20,632 nt of DNA. Origin: Folioceros fuciformis (Eukaryota; Anthocerotophyta; Anthocerotopsida; Anthocerotales). This document shows positions 1 through 9,800 of this stretch, piece after piece; within the stretch, counting starts at the first letter, position 1, and each line of letters begins with the position of its first letter. A program made the position numbers and the translations under genes. The DNA lies in the NCBI GenBank assembly GCA_049999805.1, contig JBNGIO010004129.1:1-20632 (forward strand), read 5' to 3'. The notes under the pieces are model-generated. The model saw only the letters and a program-made list of their open reading frames with translations, made no database searches and was not told the origin of the DNA.

Positions 1-481
1 CGTCTATCTAGTCCGAAGGGGTCAAGCTCTCATCCCTTTGGAGACTGGTAACTTCACTCATCGAGTCTCCCCACTCACAGATTTTAATTTATTATAGCCT
101 GCCCGTATATGCTATGCTAGGCTGCGGTAGTTTTGTAGTCCTGGAAGTGTGGAGAGTGATTCGCCTGGATGCTATGATTTGGGCTCTTAATGGGCGGCCA
201 GGCCCAACTGACGCAATGAAGACATACTGTGCGATAAGCAGCATTTTGGGGTTGCCAGTGCCAGCAGCTATCCCTCGTGGCAATCGAGGTTGTGTATTTT
301 GCTAGAATTTGAACAGTTTCTGGTATGAATGTTACAGGACTATGTGCTCTGGATGAAGCCCCTGCTTGGTGTGATCTGCTTCTCTAGGAACTATTTTGAT
401 TTCTTTGGGGGAGTAATGGGCTTCCTTATCTCGGACAGGGTATCTCATCAGCGGCCTAAATGACTACCTACTTCTCTTTAG
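1..481. other. 5' flank or long intron of VPS35L; no exon recognised
   Basis: This stretch precedes the first exon I can align to VPS35L. That exon needs an upstream exon ending in phase 2. I could not place one: an open stretch near 391-440 containing 'YFDFFGG' loosely recalls the family's 'FFDFL' segment, but its apparent donor has the wrong phase. Open frames at 114-305 (+) and 92-283 (-) lack family resemblance. It may be a long intron, a region with small diverged exons, or inserted DNA. Confidence 0.4.
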
Positions 482-3400
482 GAGAGCACTTGCTGGCGAA
501 TTTGATCACAAGGCTGGAGTTGATCGCCGGCTTTATCTGATGTTGATAGAGCCAGCCATTGAGTGGATGATGCACTGTATCTTCAAGGATGCTAACCAGG
601 TGAACGACTATGCTGCAAGCAGCTGCTTTGTATTGAGTCCTTGGTCTATGATTTGAGGCCCCTCCTAAGGTAGCATGTTTGTGACCTTGCAGGAGAAAAT
701 GAGCCTGATCTTGCAAGCTTTTGGTGGCCATGTTGGTACAGGAAATGGAGCACAGGCTGCTCCTGTATCTGTTGTGGTCCATCATGTACTGAAGCAGTTA
801 CCTGCCACTTTTGTTGGAAACCATGCATTGCCTCTCTCAAAACTTGTTCAAAGCTCTGAAGATCTCTCTATGCCACAGGTGACCAATCAACTGCTCTCTC
901 TGTGAAGATCCTTCCCATTCTCTTCTGATGATGATCAAGGCTGGCAACCATATGGGTTTTTGATAGCTTCCTCTGTTGACTGCATGGCCCAGCATTCAAA
1001 CTACAGATTGCTTGGCACCAAACTTTGTGAATGCAGCCCTCCAAGGGAATTCAGGCTTCCTGTCTTAAATGCTGTGTGGAAGGTTGCACACTTTTTCTCT
1101 CCCTTCCTGGTTAAGTCTTGTTTGCAATACCCATGTTTGCGCCTGATGAAGTGTTTCTTTCATCTTCTGTAGGTCGTCATGAAGTACACAGAGCTGACAG
1201 ATTACTTGTCAGTAGCTGATGTTTTCATGGACTACATCCTACAGAACTGCACTGTACACTTTCTTATTCTTAGTCATTATAAGTTCTTTCTGGCTGCTCA
1301 CTTTCCCTCAGATGTCTTACATATTTCTCTGAAGCAGGAGGTTGAACTTAATGTGATCCTGAGGGACATTATGAAACATTTAAGGAAAGATGAAGCCAAT
1401 GACACTGTTCTTGCTCTCTTGGAGTCTATGGTATTCAAGTTGGTGACACACTACACAGATCTTACACATCTCCTAACTCTGGTAATTTGTTGCTGTTTCA
1501 TTGTATGATTCTAAGTTGCGCTTGCATAGACTGACATTCTGATTTCGCAGACTGAAATGCCTAGAAATCTGCATGCAATATCCCTTTATTTCGGATGACT
1601 TCAGTGTTGAGAGTGTAAACTTATATCATCAAATGCTTAAATTTGGTTGCAGGACCGTTTTGTTGAACTTCTTGATGTTTTTTATGGCGATACTCGAATA
1701 TCTGTCTACAAGCGAATAATGAATTCGGTCTCCAGGTCGCTTTTCTGTCAACTGCTTGCATGTACTTGAATTTGTGGTAACGATGAAAATGCTAGAACGT
1801 GGAGGCATATCAGGAGTGGTTTTGGTGACAGTTTCATTCTCTGCTCTTCTGGAAATGTTTCTCTTCAGGAACAACCAGAGTTTCCGTGATCCAGTGGCCA
1901 GGCACTTTATTTTCGAGGTTTCCAAGGTTCTTCACGACTCACTTGACAGTCTTAGCAGTGATGATGATCGACGGCAGATAACGAGGCTGATTGTCCGTTT
2001 TGTTCAGCTGGTATGGAATCTCCGACTATCTGAAAGCTTGTGGATGTAAGCATTCGCAGGACGTCTTTTGGGCTTGTCAGATTGATGCACTACCCATCAT
2101 ACTCGCGTGCATACACGTTGCCCATCGTTTCTGTCTGAGTCTTCAATTACTCAAACGAGGATAGATCACAGCTGTAATTCGTCTTCAACGTCCATGGGTC
2201 AAGGTTCTTAGCTAAACCCAAGTTTGTCAGACAGGTTGATTTTGGACGCGATTTGGAGCAACATCTTGCTTTCCTGGTAGACTGTCGAGCCACGTTTTCC
2301 AATATGGATTCTCTTCGGGTAGGTCTATCCTTTGATGACCCATATATGTGCTTTTTTTTTTTTTGTTTTTTTGTTTATGTTCTACAAACTTGCTTAAGGC
2401 TGGTCGTGTTAGAAGTGAGCGTGGTAGCTATGGCAAGCTGGGTGTGGGCCAGTTAGCATGTATTTGAAGCACAATCCCCTTCTATATATGTTGACAGATA
2501 ACTGTAAGCCAGAGAACACTGTTTTCTAACTGTGAGCAGCTGTCTTGTTAGCCAGCACTGGTGGTTGCTCTGTTTTCAACGGTAGTTGTTTATTGCGAAT
2601 TGTGCTTTGCAGGTTACCGTGATACATGCCAGCAACTGGCTTGCCATTCGTGCTCTGAAATTAGTGAAAGGTTTCCACACGAATCGCACTTCAGAGTTTG
2701 TAAAAGCTTGTGTGACTTTCAATGAGATCACCATACCATCTGTCAACAGCCTCATCAATCGCGCCAACCTATTTCTAGAAACTGCAGAGGTGTGTGTCCA
2801 GTGAGCCGTATTTCATTTTCGGGTAAGAACTGGTGTCCTGAAGTGCGTGTGTTTTTATGTCAGGTGGCATTATTAAATGCACTGCTCTCTCACTGTGATG
2901 GGCTTGTGAAGAGTGCAATAACGAGCTTACAGGAGGTGCAAAGCGAGGATGGTATGCAAATTAATGGTGTAAACGTGAAAGACCCAGCTAGAGATGCTTA
3001 AATAGAATTGCTTTGTGTGTTCTATGAATTTATTGTATTGATGACCGTTAATAGTGAAAGTGCTTTGTTGTGACAGCAGAGCGGTCTAGGGAATCAGCTG
3101 AAGAGGGTGTTGGTTTCCTTCAGAAGCTCTCGTCCTTTCTCATTTTGGCTCCTGGTATTATCCTCAGACGATACTTTGTGTGTTGGCAGTTTGCTTGTTT
3201 TGTCCCACATTGTTGGTTTCTGTGTATTCTGACCTTTACCAAATCAACTGATGGAAGCAGGACACCCTGAGCTTGGAGCTGTATATATTCTCAAGGGCTT
3301 GCTCACTGTTCTAGAAACTCATCCATGGTGATCTCACTAAAACAAATGTGAAATTCTCTGCTTGCCTCGTATACGTAAATTCTCTTCTGAAACGTACATG

Positions 3401-4147
3401 TAACTCGCTGTTTGCTTTTTTGAATTGCATTCGATTCTTGCAACTTACTACAATTACCTCGTTATCAGGCTTACACCAGGGCGGAGGAAAATCCAGGTTC
3501 TTTGTGGCCTCCTTTGTACTGTTGCGGCACTTTCTCAACAGGCCCTACCCTATCATGTAGATAACGACCAGGTACAAAGGTTTGGACAGGAGTTCGCTGC
3601 AAGTGAACCAGTAAATATTGATGTGTACCAACTGAATTGTGTTGATGGGTTGTGGTCAAACAGGTTGACAGTAACGACAGCCTCTATTATGGAGACCCAA
3701 CATATATCGAAGAACTAAGCACGATCTCTCGCGATCTTGTGGAGAAACTTGTTGTTGCTATTGACGAACCAGGTGCCCAGGTGAGTTAGACCTCATCCGC
3801 TTGACCCTGTCCTGTTATGTATGTATTCAATGTTCTCGTCAGTATCGTTCCTGAGTGAACAATAAACAGATGCAACGAGGAAATGAAATGTTGGATGTGT
3901 GCAACACATTACTTCTCGTATTCCAGGTGACTTTTACACCGCAGACAGTTGTGTCCTCGTACAAGTGCATGTTTCAACCTCAAACCCCGTCCTGACTGGC
4001 CCTGGATATTTTTCTCAGGAAGATGCTGAACTGAAGTCCTTCACCTCCTCTCTCCTGGACAGCACGGCGACCCTACTACCATCAAAACATGGCTACTTAT
4101 TGAAAACAAAATCGTTCGCCCGTGTACGAGGATTATCCGCTAATTAG
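482..4147 (+). CDS. VPS35L: VPS35-like protein (Retriever complex subunit), 3' part, 16 exons
   Basis: Exons: 482-599, 693-878, 993-1082, 1173-1253, 1338-1481, 1653-1735, 1869-2010, 2235-2318, 2613-2789, 2864-2951, 3077-3154, 3261-3327, 3469-3571, 3664-3780, 3870-3926, 4019-4147 (stop TAG). All introns are GT-AG and every junction keeps phase; the sum is 580 codons plus stop. Recognised from blocks matching human VPS35L (C16orf62) as known from the family: 'IEPAIEWM', 'VDFGRDLEQHLAF', 'VKACVTFNEITIPSVN', 'GHPELGAV', 'VDSNDSLYYGD'. Known role: VPS35L, with VPS26C and VPS29, forms Retriever, which works with the CCC complex to recycle membrane cargo from endosomes; the protein is an alpha-helical solenoid like VPS35. 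The visible part covers roughly the C-terminal 60% of a protein of about 960 residues. The N-terminal third is missing, either outside the window or unrecognised in 1-481. The terminal exon is the least certain, although its 'LLPSKHGYLLKT' fits the family's helical C-terminus. No frame breaks were seen, so the gene looks functional. Confidence 0.87.
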
Positions 4148-5318
4148 ATCCTTCATGCTTCCGTCCATGAAACCCTATCGAACAACATTGTACGATTCCA
4201 ATGCCTTGCTCAGTGTCGCCGAACCAATGAGAGACAGAGTGCGAATTTCAGTTCTTCCAAGCGGTCCACGGTGAGAAATAGGAGAGTTGGGACGTGCTTA
4301 GGGGGGTTGTGAACAAACACGGAATGAGCACTCTATAAGTAAGGTTTTCGGATTGGAAGCATGGAAGTCCAACGGATTCATCACTGCTTTCCGCTTCCCA
4401 AGAATTCGCTTCCGTAAGACCACCCTGCCAGAGGAGTCCTTCTAGAGTCCTAATCCCTGTTTTATTTCTTGGTAAACCAAAGGGCAATTCGAGTTGACGC
4501 AGGCTACAAAGCAAGCTATTCAGAGCTGAAAGCGAGAGCCAACAAATGTTAGCTAGAAGACGGACCTTTACTGCTGGGTTGGGAAGTGTTATTTGCCAGG
4601 CGGGGGAGTATACTACTTCCCGTTAGGAGCGTTTGTCGATAAACAACGCTCAGGTTCAGACATGGTCTCCCGCAACAGGACTAAATTCTCATCCAAAGGG
4701 GATGGGAGCTTGCGAACACAAAGTAGATTAATCGATCAGCAAGGACCTTGGACCACTACCCCAGCTTGATCCGCTAAAGTGATTAGGTGAAAGGTAAGCA
4801 CGTCACACGAGTGTGGAAAAACTTCATAAAGAACAGGAAGAGGGAGATGGAAAACCCATCTAACCTAACGAAAGGAATTGGACTGGAAGACTAGCGCCTA
4901 AGATCACGCGTTCTAAAACTGCCGTAGCCCGCAGTGCTTTGTGGTGTGGGATGTAAAACGGTCTGCCGTCAAAGATGTATCTCCTTTGTCTCTTCCACAA
5001 TGCGTCACCCGAAGACGATAAAAAGGGATGGAAACCCTCGCAAGAAAGCAACTGGACATTAGAAGGGAGGCCAATATTATTGTTACAACTTGGCTTAGGC
5101 GTTGATAAACCTGGAGAAGTCTTTGCTGGTGGCGCAATAAAGCTCAATGTTAATTGGGATGAAGCGGCCGTCTTGGATACGAGACGACCTTTGCCTGCAT
5201 CCTCAGGTACTCAACCTGGATGGTTAGGAAATGTGTTTATGGTGTATGTTACAACCATCACCTAGAAGGCTAGAGGGTTTAGGGTCACAAGGATGTCACA
5301 ACCTAAACTTCTTTTCTG
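4148..5318. other. Intergenic region between convergent VPS35L and PPR genes
   Basis: No gene was recognised. It should hold the 3' untranslated regions of VPS35L (+) and the PPR gene (-). Open frames of 88-96 codons on both strands (4248-4514, 4860-5147, 4975-5265) overlap each other and resemble nothing I know. A small imperfect inverted repeat lies at 4627-4651 (GAGCGTTTGT against ACAACGCTC). A transposon remnant is possible, but I see no terminal repeats or coding domains to support one. Confidence 0.5.
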
Positions 5319-8300
5319 TCAGCCTAATTCCATGTGAATGATGCCTGGCCTCACCTCAAGTCCCGCGTCGATGCTCGCTACGTGAAAAGTTTCCTTAATA
5401 CTGGGTGTCGTGAGGGTGGTGCAGCCCGCGTGATTATTTGTCAGCCTTCGATCAATGGCAGTCAGGTGCGGGTCAGCAGCGCGCTGAGACTGATTTGCCG
5501 TTGCCACAAACAAACTAGTCCAAGTGCCGCAAACGGCCGATGAGAAACTACATGCATTTGGTCTAGAGAAAGTGGGGTAAGAGGCATCTCGCTGTCCTTG
5601 AGGCTGAAGCTCCCTTGTACCATCACACATATCTGCAAATGACGGTTCCAAATGTGGCACGTAGCTTTCTTTGCTCACTTCAGGAAGCGCTTGCTTTAAC
5701 ATTACTTCGCTATCGGGGTCGTTCTTCTCCTTAACCGAAAAACTATGCACCAGGCCGTCTATGTCCGTCCACCAGCTCTGGCCTGGCTGCTTCCATGCCC
5801 CTATTCCTCTTCTCCTTGCCTGCAACTCCTGTGCCTCCTCCCATAACTGTGCACCGGTGTATATGTTGGACATCAGGACGTATGCTGCAGCATCTCTTTT
5901 GTCTAGCTTAATTGCTTCGTCGAAAGCCTGCCTTCCCAACTCCACGTTGCTCCACTTTTGACAAGCACCCAATAAGGTGCTCCAAACTGCACGATCAGGC
6001 AGTACAGGCATTGTCCGCACTAAGGCTAGTGATTCGTTCAGGTGGCCTAAACGTCCCAGAAGATCCACCATGCACGTGTAGTGCTCCACACTGGGCAGGA
6101 TGCCGTAGTGTCTGCTCATAACCTCAAAATACTCTCGCCCCTCGTTCACTAGACCCGTGTGACTGCATACCGTCAGCACATTAAGGAATGTGATGCTATC
6201 TGGCTGGAAGCCGGCCTCTCTCATGCTGACTATCAAGTCGAAGACCTTGTCACTGTCTCCTTGACGGGTGTATCCTGCAATAAGCACACTCCAGGCCACA
6301 ACATCTCTCTCGGGAAGTGCGTCAAAGACCCGCTGTGCATCCAACATGCTACCACACTTTCCATACATGTCTATCAGAGTTCCAGCTAGAAGCACATCTG
6401 CTTCAAGCCCTCGTTCCCTAATCTGTGCATGAAGTTGCCTTCCAATATGCAGAGCTGCAACACTTGCACATGCCTGAAGAAGCCACATAAATGTCACCGA
6501 ATTGGGTTCCGCCTCTCCCTCTTGTAGCATATCCCTGTAAAAACGAAGAGCATACTGCCCCAGGCCCTGCTGAGAGTGTCCTGCTATTATGGCATTCCAA
6601 GTCACTGCATCCTTTTGACTTAGTCCGTTAAACACGTCCCGAGCATCCTCCAGGCTGCCGCACTTGGCATACATGTTTACCAGGCTACCACCTACAACTG
6701 CATTGCCGTCAAGTCCTTGATCTCTAATCTGCGCATGAAGCTGCTTGCCCTTCTCCAAAGCTGAGGCACCCACATTTGCACACGCCTGCAGGAGGCACAC
6801 AAATGTCACAGAATCAGGTACAGCCTGCCCGTCTTGTAGCATAGCCTTGTAAAGAGATAGGGCAGCCTGTTCCATGCCCTGCTGAGAACATCCAGCTATC
6901 ATGGCATTCCACGTCACCACATTCTTTTGCCCGAGTCCATCAAACACCCCCCAAGCATTCCGTAGGCTGCCGCACTTTGCATACATGTTCACCAGGCTCC
7001 CACCTACAGCTATATCAGCATGAAGTCCCCGTTCTCTAATTTGTGCATGAAGCTCCATCCCTTTCTCCAAAGCTGGGGTGCCCAGGTTTGCACATGCTTG
7101 CAAGAGGCTCACAAATATCACAGAATCAGCTACGGCCATACCTTCTGTTTGCATGGCCCTGTAAAGACTAAGGGCTTCTTGCCCCATGCCCTTCTGGGAA
7201 TACCCTGCTATCATGGCACCCCATGTCACCACGCTTTTTTGCTCAAGTCCGTCAAACACGCCCCGAGCATCTGCTAGGCTGCCGCACTTTGCATACATGT
7301 TTACCAGGCTCCCACCCAGAACTACGTCAAACTGAAGCCCTCGCCCTCTAATCTGTGCATGGAGCTGCTTCCCCTCCTCCAAGGAGAGGGTGCCCAAAGC
7401 ACAAGCTTGCAGAAGGCAAACAAATGTTACAGAATCGGGCGCAACCATGCCGCCCTCTTGCATTGCCCTGTAAACAGCAAGGGCTTCCTGCCCCATACCT
7501 TGCTGGGAATATCCAGCTATCATGGCATTCCACGTCACCACATTTTTAAGTTCGAGTTTATCAAACAAGATCCGAGCATCTTCCAGGCTTCCGCATTTAG
7601 CATACATGTTTATCAGACTCCCACCTACAGCTATGTCAGCCTGAAGTTCTTGTTGTTTAATCTGTGCATGAAGCTTTTTACCCTCATCCAAAGCCAATTT
7701 GCCGAGGCTTCCACATGCCTGCAGGAGGCACACAAATGTCACAGAATTGGGTGTGGCCACCCCTTCCTCCTGCATTGCCCTGTACAGATCAAGGGCTTCC
7801 TTCCCGACGCCCTCCTGGGAATATCCTGATATCATGACATTCCAAGTCACTACAGTTTTTTCAGCAAGTCCGTCAAATATGCGGCGAGCACACTCTAGGC
7901 TGCCACACTTTGCATACATATTTACTAGGCTCCCACTTACAGCTACGTCACCCTGAAGACCTTGTTCCCTTATCTGTGAATGAAGTTGCTTTCCCTCCTG
8001 CAGAGCTGAGGGGCCCACAGCTGCACAAGCCTGCAGGAGACACACAAACGTCACAGAATTGGGTGTAACGATGCCTTCTTCTTGCATAGCCCTGTATACA
8101 TGCAAGGCTTCCTCCCCCTTGCCCTCCTGAGCACATCCTGCTATCATGGCACTCCACGTCACCACGTTTTTCTGACTAAGCCCGTAAAACACCTTGAGCG
8201 CTTCTTTCAACCTGCCACATTTTGCGTACATGTCCACCAAGCAGCTACCCACAAAAACATTATGCTGAATTCCACTAGCCAAAACATCAGCATGCACCTG

Positions 8301-8870
8301 CTGGCCACAATGTAGGTCTGCTCCCCTAGCACACGCCTGGAGGGCTGCCACAAACACATGGCCATCTGGCTTCACAGTGTACCCCCGCATCCGCTGATAC
8401 AGTTGTATGGCCTGTTTATCCTCCCCATGCTTAACGTACGCAGATATTATAGACGACCACATGAATGCATCTGGCTTGGCAACCATTGTGAACACATCCA
8501 TGGCTTCTTGTAACTTCGCATGGGAAGCATACATTCGCAAAATGTGGTTGCACAAGAACGTGTCTGATTCCTGCCCACTCTTCACGCTGAGGGCATGAAC
8601 ACGGCGACCCAGAAGCAGACCTTCGTCACCTACACATTCTTTTAGGACTGTGTGAAAGAGAGATTTGGGAACACGGCAGTCCATGTACACCAGAGCTCCC
8701 AACGCCTCGACGGCCTCAACCAGCTGACCCTGCTGAACGAGTTTGTCCACAGTTTCAGCCGTCGTGCCTCGTCCGTACCCTGCAGGCCAGCCAGGGTTGC
8801 GATCGTTTGGGAAAGCCCAGTTGGATGCCGATTGAACACGACCCATCGGTACGTTCAGAGCCTGCTGCAT
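5319..8870 (-). CDS. PLS-class pentatricopeptide repeat protein, E/E+ type without DYW domain
   Basis: Single open frame of 1183 residues. The first ATG is at 8870; the frame is open upstream only to a TAA at 8916-8918, so in-frame GTG codons are not needed as starts. Eight PLS triplets span about residues 60-900. The S-motif signature MYAKCG or a variant recurs at residues 113, 214, 318, 422, 525, 629, 733 and 835, i.e. every 101-104 residues. P motifs carry WNAMIAGYSQ-like helices. An E region follows ('LLGACQKWSNVELG'), then E+ with 'SWWTDIDGLVHSF' (W1033-W1034). DYW hallmarks (HxE, CxxC, terminal DYW) are absent; the last 130 or so residues look unrelated. Family knowledge: PLS PPRs bind organelle RNA one base per motif and direct C-to-U editing; those lacking DYW usually recruit a deaminase in trans. 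Target and organelle cannot be told, and no clear transit peptide is visible. Intronless structure is usual for these genes. It is convergent with VPS35L and divergent from a PPR pseudogene. Confidence 0.9.
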   Translation of the reverse strand: MQQALNVPMGRVQSASNWAFPNDRNPGWPAGYGRGTTAETVDKLVQQGQLVEAVEALGALVYMDCRVPKSLFHTVLKECVGDEGLLLGRRVHALSVKSGQESDTFLCNHILRMYASHAKLQEAMDVFTMVAKPDAFMWSSIISAYVKHGEDKQAIQLYQRMRGYTVKPDGHVFVAALQACARGADLHCGQQVHADVLASGIQHNVFVGSCLVDMYAKCGRLKEALKVFYGLSQKNVVTWSAMIAGCAQEGKGEEALHVYRAMQEEGIVTPNSVTFVCLLQACAAVGPSALQEGKQLHSQIREQGLQGDVAVSGSLVNMYAKCGSLECARRIFDGLAEKTVVTWNVMISGYSQEGVGKEALDLYRAMQEEGVATPNSVTFVCLLQACGSLGKLALDEGKKLHAQIKQQELQADIAVGGSLINMYAKCGSLEDARILFDKLELKNVVTWNAMIAGYSQQGMGQEALAVYRAMQEGGMVAPDSVTFVCLLQACALGTLSLEEGKQLHAQIRGRGLQFDVVLGGSLVNMYAKCGSLADARGVFDGLEQKSVVTWGAMIAGYSQKGMGQEALSLYRAMQTEGMAVADSVIFVSLLQACANLGTPALEKGMELHAQIRERGLHADIAVGGSLVNMYAKCGSLRNAWGVFDGLGQKNVVTWNAMIAGCSQQGMEQAALSLYKAMLQDGQAVPDSVTFVCLLQACANVGASALEKGKQLHAQIRDQGLDGNAVVGGSLVNMYAKCGSLEDARDVFNGLSQKDAVTWNAIIAGHSQQGLGQYALRFYRDMLQEGEAEPNSVTFMWLLQACASVAALHIGRQLHAQIRERGLEADVLLAGTLIDMYGKCGSMLDAQRVFDALPERDVVAWSVLIAGYTRQGDSDKVFDLIVSMREAGFQPDSITFLNVLTVCSHTGLVNEGREYFEVMSRHYGILPSVEHYTCMVDLLGRLGHLNESLALVRTMPVLPDRAVWSTLLGACQKWSNVELGRQAFDEAIKLDKRDAAAYVLMSNIYTGAQLWEEAQELQARRRGIGAWKQPGQSWWTDIDGLVHSFSVKEKNDPDSEVMLKQALPEVSKESYVPHLEPSFADMCDGTRELQPQGQRDASYPTFSRPNACSFSSAVCGTWTSLFVATANQSQRAADPHLTAIDRRLTNNHAGCTTLTTPSIKETFHVASIDAGLEVRPGIIHMELG
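6362..8534 (-). repeat. Internal tandem array of about 312-bp PPR-triplet modules
   Basis: Eight coding modules repeat through the PPR gene. The CATACAT (reverse complement of ATGTATG) or equivalent landmark falls at 8528, 8225, 7913, 7601, 7292, 6980, 6668 and 6362, giving spacings of 303, 312, 312, 309, 312, 312 and 306, all multiples of three. The central modules (about 6650-7930) are visibly more alike in DNA than the two outer ones, which suggests recent duplication or gene conversion within the array. Confidence 0.9.
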
Positions 8871-9349
8871 ATCCACCACGCTAGCTCGTAAAAGCCGTTC
8901 AAACAGAGGAGCTCCTTAGGCTCAGGAGCAGTGGTTCTTCTTCCGTGGTTCGTCATCCCAGAAATTTCCGTCTCCAGCCAGACATATCCTTGAATACGCT
9001 TGCACGGATGTTCGATTCTTTCCGAACAATCCGCCCTCGATTTCAGGGGTGTCCGGGAAGCATCTATCCTGAAGAGACATTACACACATCTGCTGTGCTA
9101 CTTCAGGAGCTACCGATGGCAAACTTCAACGCTTCAATTTGATCCACCTCGACCGCATCCTGCATTCTCCTGCGGTCCTGTCTGGCCGTTACCTAGCGTC
9201 CGAGGAAGGGGTCCCGCTGGTCTTTCTTCTAGGACTCAAGTTGGCAGACGAAGGTGCCACCAGGTGAAGTGCCTTCGCAGAACAGGACGTCTGTCTGGAG
9301 AGGCATCTTTCAACGACCAGGATCCCTTGTGGCGACAATTTTCTTCGGA
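8871..9349. promoter_or_regulatory. Divergent intergenic region between PPR gene and PPR pseudogene
   Basis: This must contain the promoter and leader of the PPR gene on the minus strand. No TATA box or other element stands out. On the plus strand an open frame begins at 9000 and runs in frame into the PPR-like residues near 9400, so part of this stretch may be the former leader or N-terminus of the paralogue. The promoter assignment comes only from gene orientation. Confidence 0.4.
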
Positions 9350-9800
9350 TCCAGTCCTCTCGATCGTTTCCCATGATTTTCACCCTAGAAGACATGCAGG
9401 AGACGGAAGAGAGATAACAGCTGAAACCGTGTCCGGATCATGGCAGCGGGGGCAGCTGGATAAGGCAATCGAGGCTCTTGAAGGTCTTGTGAGGACCTAC
9501 GCTGATGTCTCCGAATTTGTGCTTTAATGCGATCTCATAAATATTGAGAGGCTAAGAAGGCCCTGGCTCGGCTTGTTCAGGCTCGCGCCTTCAAGAATTA
9601 GTATGAAATGAACACGGGCCTGTGCAATCACATTCTTCGCATCTATGCTTCTCATAGCATGCAACAGGCTATGGACGTGTTCCCTTTGCTTTAAAAACCG
9701 GGTATCTTAATCTGGCCTGACATATCTTTGCTCAGCTTATGCGCCCACTTTTGAAGTGTGAGACTCTATGGCCTATGTGTGCGGGCTTGCGAGGGGACAA
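9350..9800 (+). pseudogene. Decayed N-terminal fragment of a PLS-class PPR gene, paralogue of the adjacent gene
   Basis: The plus strand near 9410-9490 encodes 'ITAETVSGSWQRGQL' then 'KAIEALEGLV', matching the neighbour's 'TTAETVDKLVQQGQL' and 'EAVEALGALV' without gaps. Further on, 9619-9685 encodes 'LCNHILRIYASHSMQQ' followed by 'AMDVF', matching the neighbour's 'LCNHILRMYASHAKLQ' and 'AMDVF'. Between and after these blocks the frame is broken: a stop after 'SEFVL' (9525-9527), an in-frame TAG near 9600, a TAA just after 'AMDVFPLL', and a frame change. A possible last trace is 'VRACEG' near 9780, comparable to 'LQACARG'. It lies head to head with the intact gene, so it arose by inverted duplication or is the survivor of a divergent pair. 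No middle or C-terminal repeats are seen; it is almost certainly non-functional. Confidence 0.8.

Noticed and set aside
4627-4720. Short inverted similarity to bases 24-42 (caagctc...tttgga), possible ends of an element spanning VPS35L
   Set aside because: The match is only about 20 bases with mismatches, position 24 is near an arbitrary window edge, and an intact gene lies between; chance is likely.
4860-5265. Overlapping 95-96 codon frames on both strands between VPS35L and the PPR gene
   Set aside because: No family resemblance, no splice pattern and mutual overlap; frames of this length are expected by chance.
5319-5640. Frame-shifted DYW domain remnant in the PPR tail
   Set aside because: I read the other frames of the tail and found no convincing HxE, CxxC or terminal DYW pattern; 'SEMPL' vaguely recalls 'SEKLA' but nothing around it fits.
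7359-7829. 156-codon open frame on the plus strand
   Set aside because: It lies antisense to the PPR repeats, and similar frames recur opposite other modules with the same period; it is a by-product of the repeated coding strand.
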